In this document: one piece after another, positions 1-8,687 of the stretch
How the letters are laid out: the number at the start of each line of letters is the position of its first letter
Numbering within the stretch: the first letter of the stretch is position 1
NCBI GenBank assembly: GCA_019113915.1
Contig: DXGM01000003.1
Location: 62,001 to 126,000 of the forward strand
Direction: 5' to 3'
DNA: 64,000 nt
Source: Candidatus Gordonibacter avicola
Lineage (GTDB): Bacteria; Actinomycetota; Coriobacteriia; Coriobacteriales; Eggerthellaceae
Made by a program: the position numbers and the translations under genes
Notes under the pieces: model-generated
The model's database searches: none
Told to the model about the DNA's origin: nothing
What the model saw: the letters and a program-made list of their open reading frames with translations, nothing else

Positions 1-1029
1 GCGCTCGTGGGGCTCCTGTTCAAAAAGCACCACTGCGCCGGTTTCTTCATTGAAGCCGCCGGGAAGATACACATCTTCAGCTACAAAGAGGGCACGCACC
101 TTGCGTTCCACCAGGGCAAGCCCGATGTCTGCCGGGTCAGCCGAAGCGCCGCCATGCGCCTCGGCATCGCCGAAGAGCTGCAGCAGCTCACGCGCGTGCG
201 CCTCACGGGCACGCTCAATTACCACACGTGCCTCGGCTAAAAGTTCGGGTTCGCCTATTCCACCGACATCCTTCTCGATACCTTCATCAAGCAGATGCGG
301 CAGCGTGGACACACGGCGAAACGCGGCCTGATGCTCGGGCAAGCTCACCAAAATGACGGGCAGGTCAACGTCCTTCAGCAGGCGTTCTGTCACCACCTTG
401 TCCACATAGCGGAAGAACTTTTCGGCCTCTTCCTTCTTCACGTCGTTGCGCGACTTGTAGCCATGGTAGGGCGGCATATGGTTTTCGAGCGACTCATAAT
501 CGAGCGCGCCCTCGAGGCCGTCATACACCATCGGGAAGAGCTCGCTGAATTCGTCGGACAATCCCTCGGGAAACTTCCAGCGGCGCAGGGAGCCGAAGTC
601 GCCTTCGATGAGGGCAAACCGGTCGGCTGACAAACCGAGCAGCACATAGTGTGACCCGAACGCGAAGTTCTTCAGCAGCGGCTTCACATAGAAGGAATCA
701 TCCACCACCGCAAGCGGCCCGACCGCATAGCCTAGCTGGTATACGAGCGTACGGTCGTTGCCGACCAGCACGGCTATGCTCCCTGCTGCACCTTCGGCCA
801 GCTCATCAAACCGCTCGATCACCTGATCAAGACGCGCATCAACGCCCGTATGCTCGCGGTGTGCGAACTCCTGTTCAAGCTTGTCATTCACCTCTTGCAG
901 AAGCTCCTTTAGGCGAATGCGCGCGGCGGCGCGGTCGTCCACCGGCAGATAGAGGGACACGAGCGGCCCTTCGGCCTGCTCAAAGAGTGTGGCGTCGAAA
1001 TCGGGCGCGACCGTAATGTCGTCATTCAT
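1..1029 (-). CDS. baeRF-like (bacterial eRF1-related) protein, 3' end outside window
   Basis: Open minus-strand frame from an ATG at 1029 running off the left edge, so at least 343 residues are coded here. A strong AGGAGG lies 7 bases before the ATG. The N-terminus carries PLVSLYLPVDD followed by RIRLKELLQEV. That is the opening signature of the bacterial archaeo-eukaryotic release-factor-like (baeRF) families, which share domain architecture with eRF1 but are of unproven function. A later segment, VLLGLSADRFALIEGDFG, fits the second domain of such proteins. Roles in ribosome rescue or stress have been proposed for the group by context only. It is divergent from dnaG, so the two promoters must lie in 1030-1235. 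The family call is by recognised pattern; the exact subfamily is unknown. Confidence 0.6.
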   Translation of the reverse strand, partial: MNDDITVAPDFDATLFEQAEGPLVSLYLPVDDRAAARIRLKELLQEVNDKLEQEFAHREHTGVDARLDQVIERFDELAEGAAGSIAVLVGNDRTLVYQLGYAVGPLAVVDDSFYVKPLLKNFAFGSHYVLLGLSADRFALIEGDFGSLRRWKFPEGLSDEFSELFPMVYDGLEGALDYESLENHMPPYHGYKSRNDVKKEEAEKFFRYVDKVVTERLLKDVDLPVILVSLPEHQAAFRRVSTLPHLLDEGIEKDVGGIGEPELLAEARVVIERAREAHARELLQLFGDAEAHGGASADPADIGLALVERKVRALFVAEDVYLPGGFNEETGAVVLFEQEPHER

Positions 1030-1235
1030 AGCAAAGCCTCCTGAAAGCCGGGGACGAAAAGGGGCGCCTCGCAAGCGCCAAACGTGTTCCGCCAGCATAG
1101 CAGCGCCCCCGTACCCGGCGAGAAAGCGCGACGGTACCGTCAGCGTTCGGTTGGCAATCTGCTGATCTCGCCGAGGTCGGCTGCGACGGCCTACCCGTGC
1201 GCTATACTATTGGGAACACAAACGGAAGGGCAGAC

Positions 1236-3134
1236 ATGGCGGGCATCAACGAAGACGACATACAGAAGGTGCGCGAGGCAAGCGATCTCGTGGCTGTCGT
1301 CGGCGAGCGCACGCCCGTGAAGCAGCGTGGGCGTGATTTTTGGTGCTGCTGCCCCCTGCACAACGAAAAAACGCCGTCGTTCAAGATCGACCCGGTGCTG
1401 CAGCTGTGGCACTGCTTCGGCTGCGGCGAGGGCGGCGATGTGTTCGGCTTCCTCATGAAGACCGAGGACCTCACGTTTCCCGAGGCTGTGCGCAAGTTGG
1501 CCGCTCGCGCCCACATTGAGTTGGCCGACGACGGGCGCACGCGCGTGGCGAACAGCAAGAAGGCGCGCCTGAAAGCCGTGTGCGAGGAATCGGCCCTGTT
1601 CTTTCATCAACAACTCATGCGCAACCCCGAACCCGATGCGTCTAACGCGCGCAGCTATTTGGCGAAGCGCGGGCTCGGCGGCGAGGTGCCGAAGCGCTGG
1701 CGGCTGGGTTTTGCGCCCGGACACGGCGCGCTGGTGCGCCATTTGGCAGCGCTTGGCTTCAAACCGAACGAAATGATTGAGGCGAATGTGGCCTTGAAAG
1801 GTCGCGATGGTCGCTTGCGTGACCGCTTCTACAACCGCATTATCTTTCCCATCAACGACGCGCAGGGCGAATGCATCGCGTTTGGCGGACGTGTGGTGGG
1901 CGTGGGCGAGCCGAAGTACCTGAACTCGCAGGAGACGCCGCTCTTCCATAAATCGCAGGTGCTCTACGGGCTTGACAAGGCGAAATCGGCGATGGCTTCC
2001 ACCGGCGTGGCCGTGGTGGTGGAAGGGTACACCGACGTTATTTCGCTGCATGAGGCGGGGCTGGAAAACGCGGTGGCTACCCTGGGTACCGCACTCACGA
2101 CCCGCCATATTCGGATACTTTCGCGCCATGCGCAGCATCGTATTGTGTATCTATTCGACGGCGATGCCGCAGGTCAGCGTGCGGCTGACCGCGCGCTGGG
2201 CTTTATCGACGAGAGCATGACGCCCGAAGCGGGGCGCCACCAGGTGGAGCTGGCCGCCGTCACGCTGCCCGACAACTTGGATCCCGCTGACTTTGTGGAG
2301 GCGCGCGGCGTGGATGCGCTGCGGGAACTCGTGGCCGACGCGCAGCCCCTGCTGAAGTATGGCATTGACCGCCGCCTGGCTGCCCAAGATCTCAGTACAG
2401 CCGAAGGGCGCGCCCGTGCGCTCGTGGAGGCGCTGTCGGTGCTGGCACCCATTAAGGATTCCATCCTCGCGAAAGACTACGCCATGCAGATAGCGGGTCG
2501 CGTGCGGGCGCGTGAGGAAGATGCGCTTGAACAGCTGGCACGCTTGGAACCGCCGCGGCGCGGTGACGAGGAAGCGGACGAGCCTTCGGGAGGCGCCTCC
2601 ACCGACCAGTTAACCGCGGCATCGCCCGCGTCGGCGCCTGAACAGGGAAAACCTCGCCGCGCTCTGCCTCAGGCTGAGGTGAACCGTCGTCGCTTTGAGC
2701 GCGAGTTCTTGAGTTTGACCGCCCAGCGCCCTGAACTGGCGCTTGCTCACGCCGACGCGCTTGCGCAAACCCAATGGCGCGAATCCGTACATGCCGCGCT
2801 TGCGCAGAGCGTACTTGACACACTCGCTGCCGACCCCACCTCATCGGGTGCGCGCGTCATCAACGAGGCCGCTCGTGAGATTCCGCGTGCGGCGGGCATT
2901 CTCACCTCGGGAACCATGGATGCGGGCACCGATCCGGGGGCGCTTGCGCGCTTTTTGGCCGAGGAGCTGGCCATAGGTGACGTGGAAGACACCGTAGCTT
3001 CAATGCGTGCGCAGCTGTCCGACCCCGCGTCGCTTCCGCCCGACGAGTACGAAATGCTCTTCCAAACGGTGACCGCGCTGCAAAAAGACCTCACGAACCG
3101 CCGCCTCGCTCATAAACCTCTCGTCACGGAGTAG
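1236..3134 (+). CDS. dnaG: DNA primase DnaG
   Basis: A 632-residue protein that makes RNA primers at the replication fork with DnaB helicase. The N-terminal zinc-ribbon is intact: C39, H42, C60 and C63 in CPLHNEKTPSF and WHCFGCGEGGD. The TOPRIM catalytic core begins near E263 (VVVEGYTDVISL), followed by the metal-binding DGDAAGQ near residue 308. The C-terminal third is a charged linker plus a helical region in the usual place of the DnaB-binding domain. I start it at the ATG at 1236 (MAGINEDDIQKVR), which has GGAAGG upstream; 13 in-frame codons before it lie in the promoter region. A TATACT -10 box sits at 1203-1208. Length is normal for the family. It appears monocistronic. Confidence 0.95.
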   Translation: MAGINEDDIQKVREASDLVAVVGERTPVKQRGRDFWCCCPLHNEKTPSFKIDPVLQLWHCFGCGEGGDVFGFLMKTEDLTFPEAVRKLAARAHIELADDGRTRVANSKKARLKAVCEESALFFHQQLMRNPEPDASNARSYLAKRGLGGEVPKRWRLGFAPGHGALVRHLAALGFKPNEMIEANVALKGRDGRLRDRFYNRIIFPINDAQGECIAFGGRVVGVGEPKYLNSQETPLFHKSQVLYGLDKAKSAMASTGVAVVVEGYTDVISLHEAGLENAVATLGTALTTRHIRILSRHAQHRIVYLFDGDAAGQRAADRALGFIDESMTPEAGRHQVELAAVTLPDNLDPADFVEARGVDALRELVADAQPLLKYGIDRRLAAQDLSTAEGRARALVEALSVLAPIKDSILAKDYAMQIAGRVRAREEDALEQLARLEPPRRGDEEADEPSGGASTDQLTAASPASAPEQGKPRRALPQAEVNRRRFEREFLSLTAQRPELALAHADALAQTQWRESVHAALAQSVLDTLAADPTSSGARVINEAAREIPRAAGILTSGTMDAGTDPGALARFLAEELAIGDVEDTVASMRAQLSDPASLPPDEYEMLFQTVTALQKDLTNRRLAHKPLVTE

Positions 3135-3135
3135 G

Positions 3136-3175
3136 GGAGCGCCGCCTCGCGCACCCTCGTGCACGCGCTCCTTGT
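3136..3175 (+). terminator. Putative terminator after dnaG
   Basis: GGAGCGC (3136-3142) pairs with GCGCTCC (3165-3171) and is followed by TTGTA. The loop is long and the T-tract poor, so strength is uncertain. Confidence 0.4.
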
Positions 3176-3257
3176 ATAGAACGTGTGTTCCTTTTTCGGT
3201 ACTCACTCGTACTGGTGTACGGGCGTGGTATACTCTTCACGAGAGAAAGGAGGAGCC

Positions 3258-3689
3258 ATGAGCCCCTTCATTTGGCTGGGAATTGCGGCTGTGATGGCCG
3301 TTGTCGAAGTGGCTTCACTCAGCCTCATCACCATGTGGTTTGTCGTGGGTGCCCTCATTGCCTTTGCGGCGAACTTGCTGGGCGCAGACGTGCTCATACA
3401 GGTGGTGGTGTTTTTGGTGGTGTCGGTGGTGTGCCTTATTGTGCTGCGCCCCGTCTTTGTGCGCTACCGTGACCGCGGCAAGCAGGAAGAGCCCACGTGT
3501 ATTGGCCTGACGGCCGTGGTGTGCGAGGCTATTGACAACGACCGCCTCGTCGGGCGCGTTGAAACGCCTGATCACATGACCTGGGCTGCCCGCTCCGCCA
3601 ACGGTGCGCCCATTCCCGAAGGTGAGAACGTGATCGTTGTCGGGCAGGAGAGCGTCAAGCTCATCGTTGAAAGAAAGGTGTCCTCATGA
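3258..3689 (+). CDS. NfeD-family membrane protein
   Basis: A 143-residue protein. The N-terminal 75 residues are almost entirely hydrophobic, enough for two or three membrane helices, for example FIWLGIAAVMAVVEVASL and VVVFLVVSVVCLIVL. A soluble C-terminal domain of about 65 residues follows (GLTAVVCEAI to VKLIVERK), matching the NfeD OB-fold. The ATG at 3258 is preceded by AAAGGAGG, and a TATACT box lies at 3229-3234. The gene overlaps the next one by four bases (ATGA), and the next gene encodes a SPFH protein. That pairing is the classic NfeD/stomatin arrangement in bacteria, thought to act in membrane microdomain organisation. The function in this organism is inferred from the pairing. Confidence 0.85.
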   Translation: MSPFIWLGIAAVMAVVEVASLSLITMWFVVGALIAFAANLLGADVLIQVVVFLVVSVVCLIVLRPVFVRYRDRGKQEEPTCIGLTAVVCEAIDNDRLVGRVETPDHMTWAARSANGAPIPEGENVIVVGQESVKLIVERKVSS

Positions 3690-4633
3690 TTGATCCTGTG
3701 CTTATCGCTCTTATTGTCGTAGTGGTGTTGGTGGTGCTGTTCAGCGTCACGTGCATCAAAATTGTTCCGCAGGCCGAAGCTGCCATCGTAGAGCGCCTGG
3801 GTTCGTATTTGGCTACGTGGGACAACGGTCTGCACATTAAGGTGCCGTTTATCGACCGCGTGCGTCCTTTTGTCTCACTCAAAGAGCAGGTGTTCGACTT
3901 CCCGCCGCAGCCCGTCATCACGAAGGACAACGTCACCATGTCCATTGACACGGTGGTGTTCTTTAAAATTGTGGACCCGAAGCTGTTTAGCTACGGCGTG
4001 GAAAACCCCATCATCGCCATTGAGAACCTGACGGCTACCACGCTGCGTAACATCATCGGCGACCTGGATTTGGACACGACGCTGGTGTCGCGTGACACCA
4101 TCAACGCCAAGATGCGCTCCATTTTGGACGAGGCAACTGACGCCTGGGGCATCAAGGTGAACCGCGTCGAGGTGAAGAACATCACGCCGCCTGCCGCTAT
4201 CCAGCAGGCCATGGAGAAGCAGATGAAAGCCGAGCGTGAAAAGCGTGAGGCCGTGCTTCTGGCCGAAGGTGAAAAGCAGGCTGCCATCACCATTGCTGAG
4301 GGTAACAAGCAGGCGCAGATTCTCGCCGCCGAGGCTGAAAAGCAAACGGTCATCTTGGCCGCGGAAGCCGAGAAAGAAAAGCAGATTCGCGAGGCCGAGG
4401 GTGAAGCTGCGGCTATCCTCAACGTGCAGCAGGCAACGGCCGATGGCATTCGCATGGTGCGCGAAGCCGGTGCCGACCACGCCGTGCTGACGCTCCAGGC
4501 CTACGAGGCCTTCAAGTCCGCTGCGAACGGTCGCGCTACCAAGATCATCATCCCCTCAGATATCCAGGGCATTGCCGGCTTGGCTGCCTCGTTGAAGGAG
4601 ATCGTGACGGACGCTCCCGAAGCAAAAGCCTGA
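3686..4633 (+). CDS. SPFH/Band 7 (stomatin/QmcA-like) protein
   Basis: A 315-residue membrane-anchored SPFH protein. One N-terminal hydrophobic helix (residues 4-25, ALIVVVVLVVLFSV) is followed by the SPFH domain (VPQAEAAIVERLGSY, then KDNVTMSIDTVVFFKI). A long coiled coil of about residues 190-245 is made of repeated AEGEKQ/AEAEKQ units. A short hydrophobic end carries ASLKEIV. The domain order matches QmcA/stomatin, with no protease domain. It is translationally coupled to the preceding nfeD-family gene by an ATGA overlap, supporting a two-gene operon ended by the terminator at 4663-4704. It likely forms oligomeric membrane scaffolds; the client proteins are unknown. Confidence 0.9.
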   Translation: MIDPVLIALIVVVVLVVLFSVTCIKIVPQAEAAIVERLGSYLATWDNGLHIKVPFIDRVRPFVSLKEQVFDFPPQPVITKDNVTMSIDTVVFFKIVDPKLFSYGVENPIIAIENLTATTLRNIIGDLDLDTTLVSRDTINAKMRSILDEATDAWGIKVNRVEVKNITPPAAIQQAMEKQMKAEREKREAVLLAEGEKQAAITIAEGNKQAQILAAEAEKQTVILAAEAEKEKQIREAEGEAAAILNVQQATADGIRMVREAGADHAVLTLQAYEAFKSAANGRATKIIIPSDIQGIAGLAASLKEIVTDAPEAKA

Positions 4634-4662
4634 TCAGCGGGTTTTCATTCATCATGCCACAC

Positions 4663-4704
4663 AGGGCGAGTGGAGGGGTACACCTTCTGCTCGCCCTTCT
4701 TTTT
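4663..4704 (+). terminator. Rho-independent terminator after the nfeD/SPFH operon
   Basis: AGGGCGAG (4663-4670) pairs perfectly with CTCGCCCT (4690-4697), followed directly by TCTTTTT. A good intrinsic terminator. Confidence 0.8.
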
Positions 4705-4819
4705 GCGGTGGTGGCGTCGGGCATGGAGGCGTGGCTTCCCTTTCTCACCTCGGGTTTCTGTGGATGTTTCCCGCAGGATACTAGACAACTTCCCGGTGAA
4801 ACCGCACAATGACGAGCAT

Positions 4820-4888
4820 ATGAACGTTTACGTCCCGGCCCTGCGCCGGGACGCCTTCGATAGCAGAGAAAAGGACGTGCCGACGTGA
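4820..4888 (+). CDS. Possible 22-codon leader ORF upstream of def
   Basis: ATG at 4820 opens a 22-residue frame (MNVYVPALRRDAFDS...) whose TGA at 4886-4888 overlaps the GTG start of def. A hairpin (GTCCCGGC at 4832-4839 with GCCGGGAC at 4845-4852) lies inside it. The ribosome-binding site is weak. The overlap geometry suggests translational coupling, but chance is possible. It has no recognisable product and may be only a leader peptide. Confidence 0.25.
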   Translation: MNVYVPALRRDAFDSREKDVPT

Positions 4889-5430
4889 TTTCCATCGTAC
4901 AATCGCCCAATCCCATTTTGAACACGGTGTGCGAACCGTGCGACTTGAACGACAAAAGCCTGCGCAAGCTGGCGAAGCAAATGGCGAAAGCCATGTACAA
5001 AAACAGCGGCTGCGGCCTGGCGGCACCCCAGCTGGGCGTGGCGCAGCGACTGGTGGTTATCGACTGCGACCAGGACGAATCCGGTGAGGAAGACCCTATT
5101 GTGCTGGTGAACCCCGTACTGATAGAAACAAAGGGCGACCCGGTGACGGAAGGGGAGGGGTGCCTGTCGTGCCCCGGCATTTCGGTACCCATTTCACGTC
5201 CGCCATGGGCACGTGTGCGCTACTTCGATTTGGACGGCGAAGAGTGGGAGATTGAAGGCGACGGGCTGTTGGGTCGCTGCCTCCAGCATGAACTCGACCA
5301 CCTTGACGGCATCACCATGTTTGAGCGTGCCGATCCGCTGGCTCGCATCCAGGCGCTGCGCGACTACGACGAGGCCCTTGCCCAGGGTGCGAAGCCCGGC
5401 GAAACCTCACTTGAACCGCGGGTGCGCTAA
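4885..5430 (+). CDS. def: Peptide deformylase
   Basis: A 181-residue enzyme that removes the formyl group from N-terminal formyl-methionine of nascent proteins. All three motifs are present: GCGLAAPQ (residues 42-49), EGCLS with metal ligand C93, and QHELDHLDG with H135, catalytic E136 and H139. I use the GTG at 4885 (MISIVQSPNP), the start that fits the family N-terminus, with AAAAGGA about 9 bases upstream. It is followed after two bases by fmt, and fmt overlaps rsmB. This gives the common def-fmt-rsmB order, in which formylation and deformylation enzymes are co-expressed. No missing residues are seen. Confidence 0.95.
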   Translation: MISIVQSPNPILNTVCEPCDLNDKSLRKLAKQMAKAMYKNSGCGLAAPQLGVAQRLVVIDCDQDESGEEDPIVLVNPVLIETKGDPVTEGEGCLSCPGISVPISRPPWARVRYFDLDGEEWEIEGDGLLGRCLQHELDHLDGITMFERADPLARIQALRDYDEALAQGAKPGETSLEPRVR

Positions 5431-5432
5431 TC

Positions 5433-6389
5433 ATGCGCGTCGTGTTCATGGGCACGCCGGAGTTCGCGGCCACCATTCTGGAAGACTTGTCTCAACAGTA
5501 CGAAGTGGTGGCCGTCTACACGCGCCCCGATGCCGTACGCGGCCGCGGCAAGCAGCTGGAGCCTTCGCCGGTGAAGCGTACGGCCGAGCGCCTGGGTCTT
5601 CCTGTGCTCACGCCCCGCACGCTGCGCACCGAAAAGGCGCAGGCGGAACTGGCCGCATTTGAACCCGAGGTCATTTGCGTTGCCGCATACGGGGCTATTC
5701 TGCCCAAGGCGGTGTTGGATATTCCGAGCCATGGCTGCCTGAACGTGCACGCGTCGCTGCTGCCGCGCTGGCGCGGGGCTGCACCGGTGGAGCGCGCGTT
5801 GTTGGCGGGCGACGAGGAAACAGGCGTGTGCGTCATGCGCATGGAAGAAGGCCTGGACACGGGTGCTTTCTGCGTGTGTCGCACGGCGCGCATCGACGCT
5901 AAAACCGCCGATGAACTCACCGATGAATTGGCGAACCTTGGCTCGCATGCGCTGCTCACGGCCCTGGTGCATGTGCAAAACGACGCGGCCGAATGGACTG
6001 ACCAGGACGAGTCACTAGTTACCTATGCCTCGAAGATTGAAAAGGGTGAGCTTGACCCGCTCCCAACCGACACGGCGGCCACGGCCGTGCGCAAGGTGCG
6101 TGCCTCGAGCGCAGCGCATCCGGCGCGCGCGATTCTTGCGGGGCGGCCGGTCACCCTCTGCGCGCTGGTTGAACCCGATGACGCACGGGGGCGCGAACTT
6201 GCTTCTGGATTGCCAGCAGGAGAGATTCGCTTCGCGGGCAAGCGGTTGTTCCTGGGCTTTGCCGATGGAGCGGCTGAGGTGTTTTCGGTGAAGCCCGACG
6301 GCAAGCAGGCCATGGACGCGAAGGCGTTTGCCGCCGGCGTGCAGGGTATCAAGGCGGGCGGCATGTGCTGGGAGGCTGCGCATGAGTAA
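5433..6389 (+). CDS. fmt: Methionyl-tRNA formyltransferase
   Basis: A 318-residue enzyme transferring a formyl group from 10-formyl-tetrahydrofolate to Met-tRNAi for initiation. It begins with the expected VVFMGTPEFAA. It carries the catalytic triad of the formyltransferase fold: N104 and H106 in LNVHASLLPRWRGAAP, and D142 in EEGLDTG. The C-terminal OB-like tRNA-binding domain covers roughly residues 205-315. The ATG at 5433 starts two bases after the def stop, and its end overlaps rsmB by 8 bases, so the three genes are tightly coupled. Family length and motifs are complete. Confidence 0.95.
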   Translation: MRVVFMGTPEFAATILEDLSQQYEVVAVYTRPDAVRGRGKQLEPSPVKRTAERLGLPVLTPRTLRTEKAQAELAAFEPEVICVAAYGAILPKAVLDIPSHGCLNVHASLLPRWRGAAPVERALLAGDEETGVCVMRMEEGLDTGAFCVCRTARIDAKTADELTDELANLGSHALLTALVHVQNDAAEWTDQDESLVTYASKIEKGELDPLPTDTAATAVRKVRASSAAHPARAILAGRPVTLCALVEPDDARGRELASGLPAGEIRFAGKRLFLGFADGAAEVFSVKPDGKQAMDAKAFAAGVQGIKAGGMCWEAAHE

Positions 6390-7818
6390 CGAGCAGCGCC
6401 GCGCATCCAAATCACGTGTGGGTCGCGTGTCAAGCGATGCCACTCAAAGCACAGCGCCGCGCACCTCGTCCAAGGCGAGCCCGGCGCGTCGTGCCGCGTT
6501 GGACGTATGCCGCGCCGTGCGCGAGCGCGATGCCTACGCACAAGACCTCATTGCCTCACATATTGATTCCTCGCGCTTGAGTCCGGAAGATCGCGCGTTC
6601 GCAACGCTTTTGGTGCGTGGTGTGACGAGCGCTCAGGGCACGCTCGATGAAGTGATTGACCGCGCCCTGCGTTCGCCGAATGACGTACAGGATGACGTGC
6701 GTGATGCGTTGCGCATTGCCGCCTACGAGATCATGTTTTTGGACAAAAGCCCGCATGCGGCCGTTGACCAGGGGGTTGAACTGGTGCGTGCCGTGCAGCC
6801 TCGCGCCGCCGGCCTCGGCAACGCGGTGCTCCGCAAAGTGACGGCGATGAAGGAGGACTTTCCGTTTGGCGATCCGGCGCGTGATGTGGCGGCACTTGCG
6901 CGTGCGAATGCGTTTCCGCTCTGGCTCACCAAGCGCCTCATTGCCGATTTAGGGGCACCCGCGGCGGTGAACTTCATGCGCGCTTCGAACGAGCCGGCAC
7001 CGGTGCATATTGCGGTAAACGAGATTCGCGCGAGCGCCGATGAAGTGCTCTCTGCGTTTGCTGAGGCGGGCTCGCCACTTGAGCCGGACGGCTCGGCAGG
7101 AATTGAGGTGGCGGGGTGCTACCGCGTGCACGACCCCCGCGTACTGCAGCACAAGCGCGTGAAGCAGCTGTTTACACAGGGCAAAGTGCTCGTGTCGGAT
7201 GCCACCTCCCAGCTCATTGCCGCTTCCGTATTGCCTGATCACATGCCCGCCTCTCTGTTGGAAATTGGTGCCGGCCGCGGCACCAAAACCGTACTGCTGC
7301 AAAGCGGGGCCCTGCGCGCCTACGGCAGCCAGGTGGAACTTTCCACGCTGGACAACCATGCATTTAAGACAAAGCTTCTGCGCGAACGCGCCGCAACGTA
7401 CGGCGTGCACGTGGCCGAGACCTTAACGGGTGATGCCACCGCGCTTGATGACGTGGTGGGAACGGGCCTGTTTGATGCGGTGTTCATCGACGCGCCGTGC
7501 TCGGGTTTGGGCACGCTGCGCCGCCATCCGGAAATCCGCTGGCGTTTGACCGAACAGCGTGTGGGCGAGCTGGCGGCGCTCGAACTGGCGCTTCTGCGCT
7601 CAGCCGCCGGGCATGTGGTGCGCGGCGGTCAGTTGGCGTACGCCACCTGTTCGGTCACGCATGCTGAGAACAACGGCGTGGTGAAGCGCTTTCTGGAAAG
7701 CCCTGAGGGCGCCGCCTTCGAGCTGGCCCCCCTGGCGGGTCGCTCGTGCATCGCCCCGCCGCTTGTGCCCGGTTCCCCCGACGCTCACTTTGCGGTGCGT
7801 TTCATACGCACGCGATAG
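6382..7818 (+). CDS. rsmB: 16S rRNA (cytosine-967-C5)-methyltransferase RsmB
   Basis: A 478-residue two-domain protein. The N-terminal part after a basic, low-complexity tail (about residues 35-165) is a NusB-like RNA-binding domain. The C-terminal part is a SAM methyltransferase with EIGAGRGTKT near residue 293, C373 in DAPCSGLG, and C423 in YATCSV, the two cysteines of the RsmB/NOL1 mechanism. I start it at the ATG at 6382 (MSNEQRRAS), inside the end of fmt, rather than at the longer frame from 6328. It methylates helix 31 of 16S rRNA in characterised homologues. It is the last gene of the def operon, closed by a terminator at 7825. Confidence 0.92.
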   Translation: MSNEQRRASKSRVGRVSSDATQSTAPRTSSKASPARRAALDVCRAVRERDAYAQDLIASHIDSSRLSPEDRAFATLLVRGVTSAQGTLDEVIDRALRSPNDVQDDVRDALRIAAYEIMFLDKSPHAAVDQGVELVRAVQPRAAGLGNAVLRKVTAMKEDFPFGDPARDVAALARANAFPLWLTKRLIADLGAPAAVNFMRASNEPAPVHIAVNEIRASADEVLSAFAEAGSPLEPDGSAGIEVAGCYRVHDPRVLQHKRVKQLFTQGKVLVSDATSQLIAASVLPDHMPASLLEIGAGRGTKTVLLQSGALRAYGSQVELSTLDNHAFKTKLLRERAATYGVHVAETLTGDATALDDVVGTGLFDAVFIDAPCSGLGTLRRHPEIRWRLTEQRVGELAALELALLRSAAGHVVRGGQLAYATCSVTHAENNGVVKRFLESPEGAAFELAPLAGRSCIAPPLVPGSPDAHFAVRFIRTR

Positions 7819-7824
7819 TCCGCA

Positions 7825-7852
7825 CAGCTCTCAAGCGCGGGGCTGGGTTTTG
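7825..7852 (+). terminator. Probable terminator after rsmB
   Basis: CAGCTC (7825-7830) pairs with GGGCTG (7840-7845) including one G-U, followed by GGTTTTG. Short stem, moderate support. Confidence 0.5.
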
Positions 7853-8006
7853 TTCATAAGAACTGCCGTTCACGGATACGCGTGAGAATTTTCTTCGTTT
7901 CCGCGTGAAGCCGACCAGAGTGCTATACAATAGGAAAACTTTTTCAAATGATGGCGCGCCACCTGCGAAGGCGGCGCTCGGATGACCGTAAAGGAGGTCT
8001 GCGCTC

Positions 8007-8588
8007 ATGGAGCCGAATATCAAGGAGGTGGCCGGGCGCATCCGCGCTCTGCGCGAGGATTTGGACCTCACCATGCAGGAGATGGCCGACGCGACGGGGC
8101 GCTCGGTGGCTGAATACACCGCTCAGGAATCCGGCGAACAGGATTTGTCGTTCACCTTCCTGTTCAAGTGCGCCCAGCGCTTGGGTGTGGATGTCATTGA
8201 GCTTCTGACCGGCGAAAACCCCCACCTGACGGGCTACTCGCTCACGCGCGCTGCCGACGGCCTTTCTATCAAGCGCCGCGCGGGCTTTGAGTATCTGCAC
8301 AAGGCACCGCACTTCAAGGATAAGCTTGCCGAGCCGTTTTTGGTCACGGCACCCTACCTTGAGGAAGAGCAGAACGTGCCCATTCACCTGTCGTATCACA
8401 AAGGACAGGAACTCGACTTCATCATCTCAGGCAAAATGCGCTTCGCCTACGAGGACCATGTGGAAGAACTCGAGGCCGGCGATTTGCTGATGTACGACTC
8501 CGGGCGCGGTCATGGCATGATTGCCACCGGCGGCGAGCCGTGCGTGTTTTTGGCTGTGGTCATGAAGCCGAACGGGGAGATTATCTAG
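8007..8588 (+). CDS. XRE-family regulator with C-terminal cupin domain (copy 1)
   Basis: A 193-residue protein with an N-terminal lambda-repressor-type helix-turn-helix (about residues 10-65; RIRALREDLDLTMQEMADAT) and a C-terminal cupin barrel (about 110-190; HKGQELDFIISGKM, LEAGDLLMYDSGRGHGM). This HTH-cupin layout is used by regulators that sense small metabolites in the barrel. A strong TATACAAT box lies near 7924, and AAGGAGG is well placed before the ATG at 8007. The downstream gene is an acyl-CoA synthetase, and the same pair recurs at 14224/14982, so each regulator probably controls its neighbouring ligase in response to the acid or its CoA ester. That regulatory role is inference. Confidence 0.88.
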   Translation: MEPNIKEVAGRIRALREDLDLTMQEMADATGRSVAEYTAQESGEQDLSFTFLFKCAQRLGVDVIELLTGENPHLTGYSLTRAADGLSIKRRAGFEYLHKAPHFKDKLAEPFLVTAPYLEEEQNVPIHLSYHKGQELDFIISGKMRFAYEDHVEELEAGDLLMYDSGRGHGMIATGGEPCVFLAVVMKPNGEII

Positions 8589-8630
8589 GCGCTGCCGCGT
8601 TTTCGCGACCGCGCCCCACCTTCGATAATC

Positions 8631-8653
8631 AATCCGTCTCGCGACGGGTTCTT
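8631..8653 (+). terminator. Small hairpin between regulator and synthetase
   Basis: AATCCGTC (8631-8638) pairs with GACGGGTT (8643-8650, one G-U) around a 4-base loop, followed by CTT. It could be a weak terminator or attenuator separating the regulator from the synthetase. Confidence 0.35.
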
Positions 8654-8687
8654 CCGCTGCATCTTGAGTAAGAAAGAGCTGTTCATC

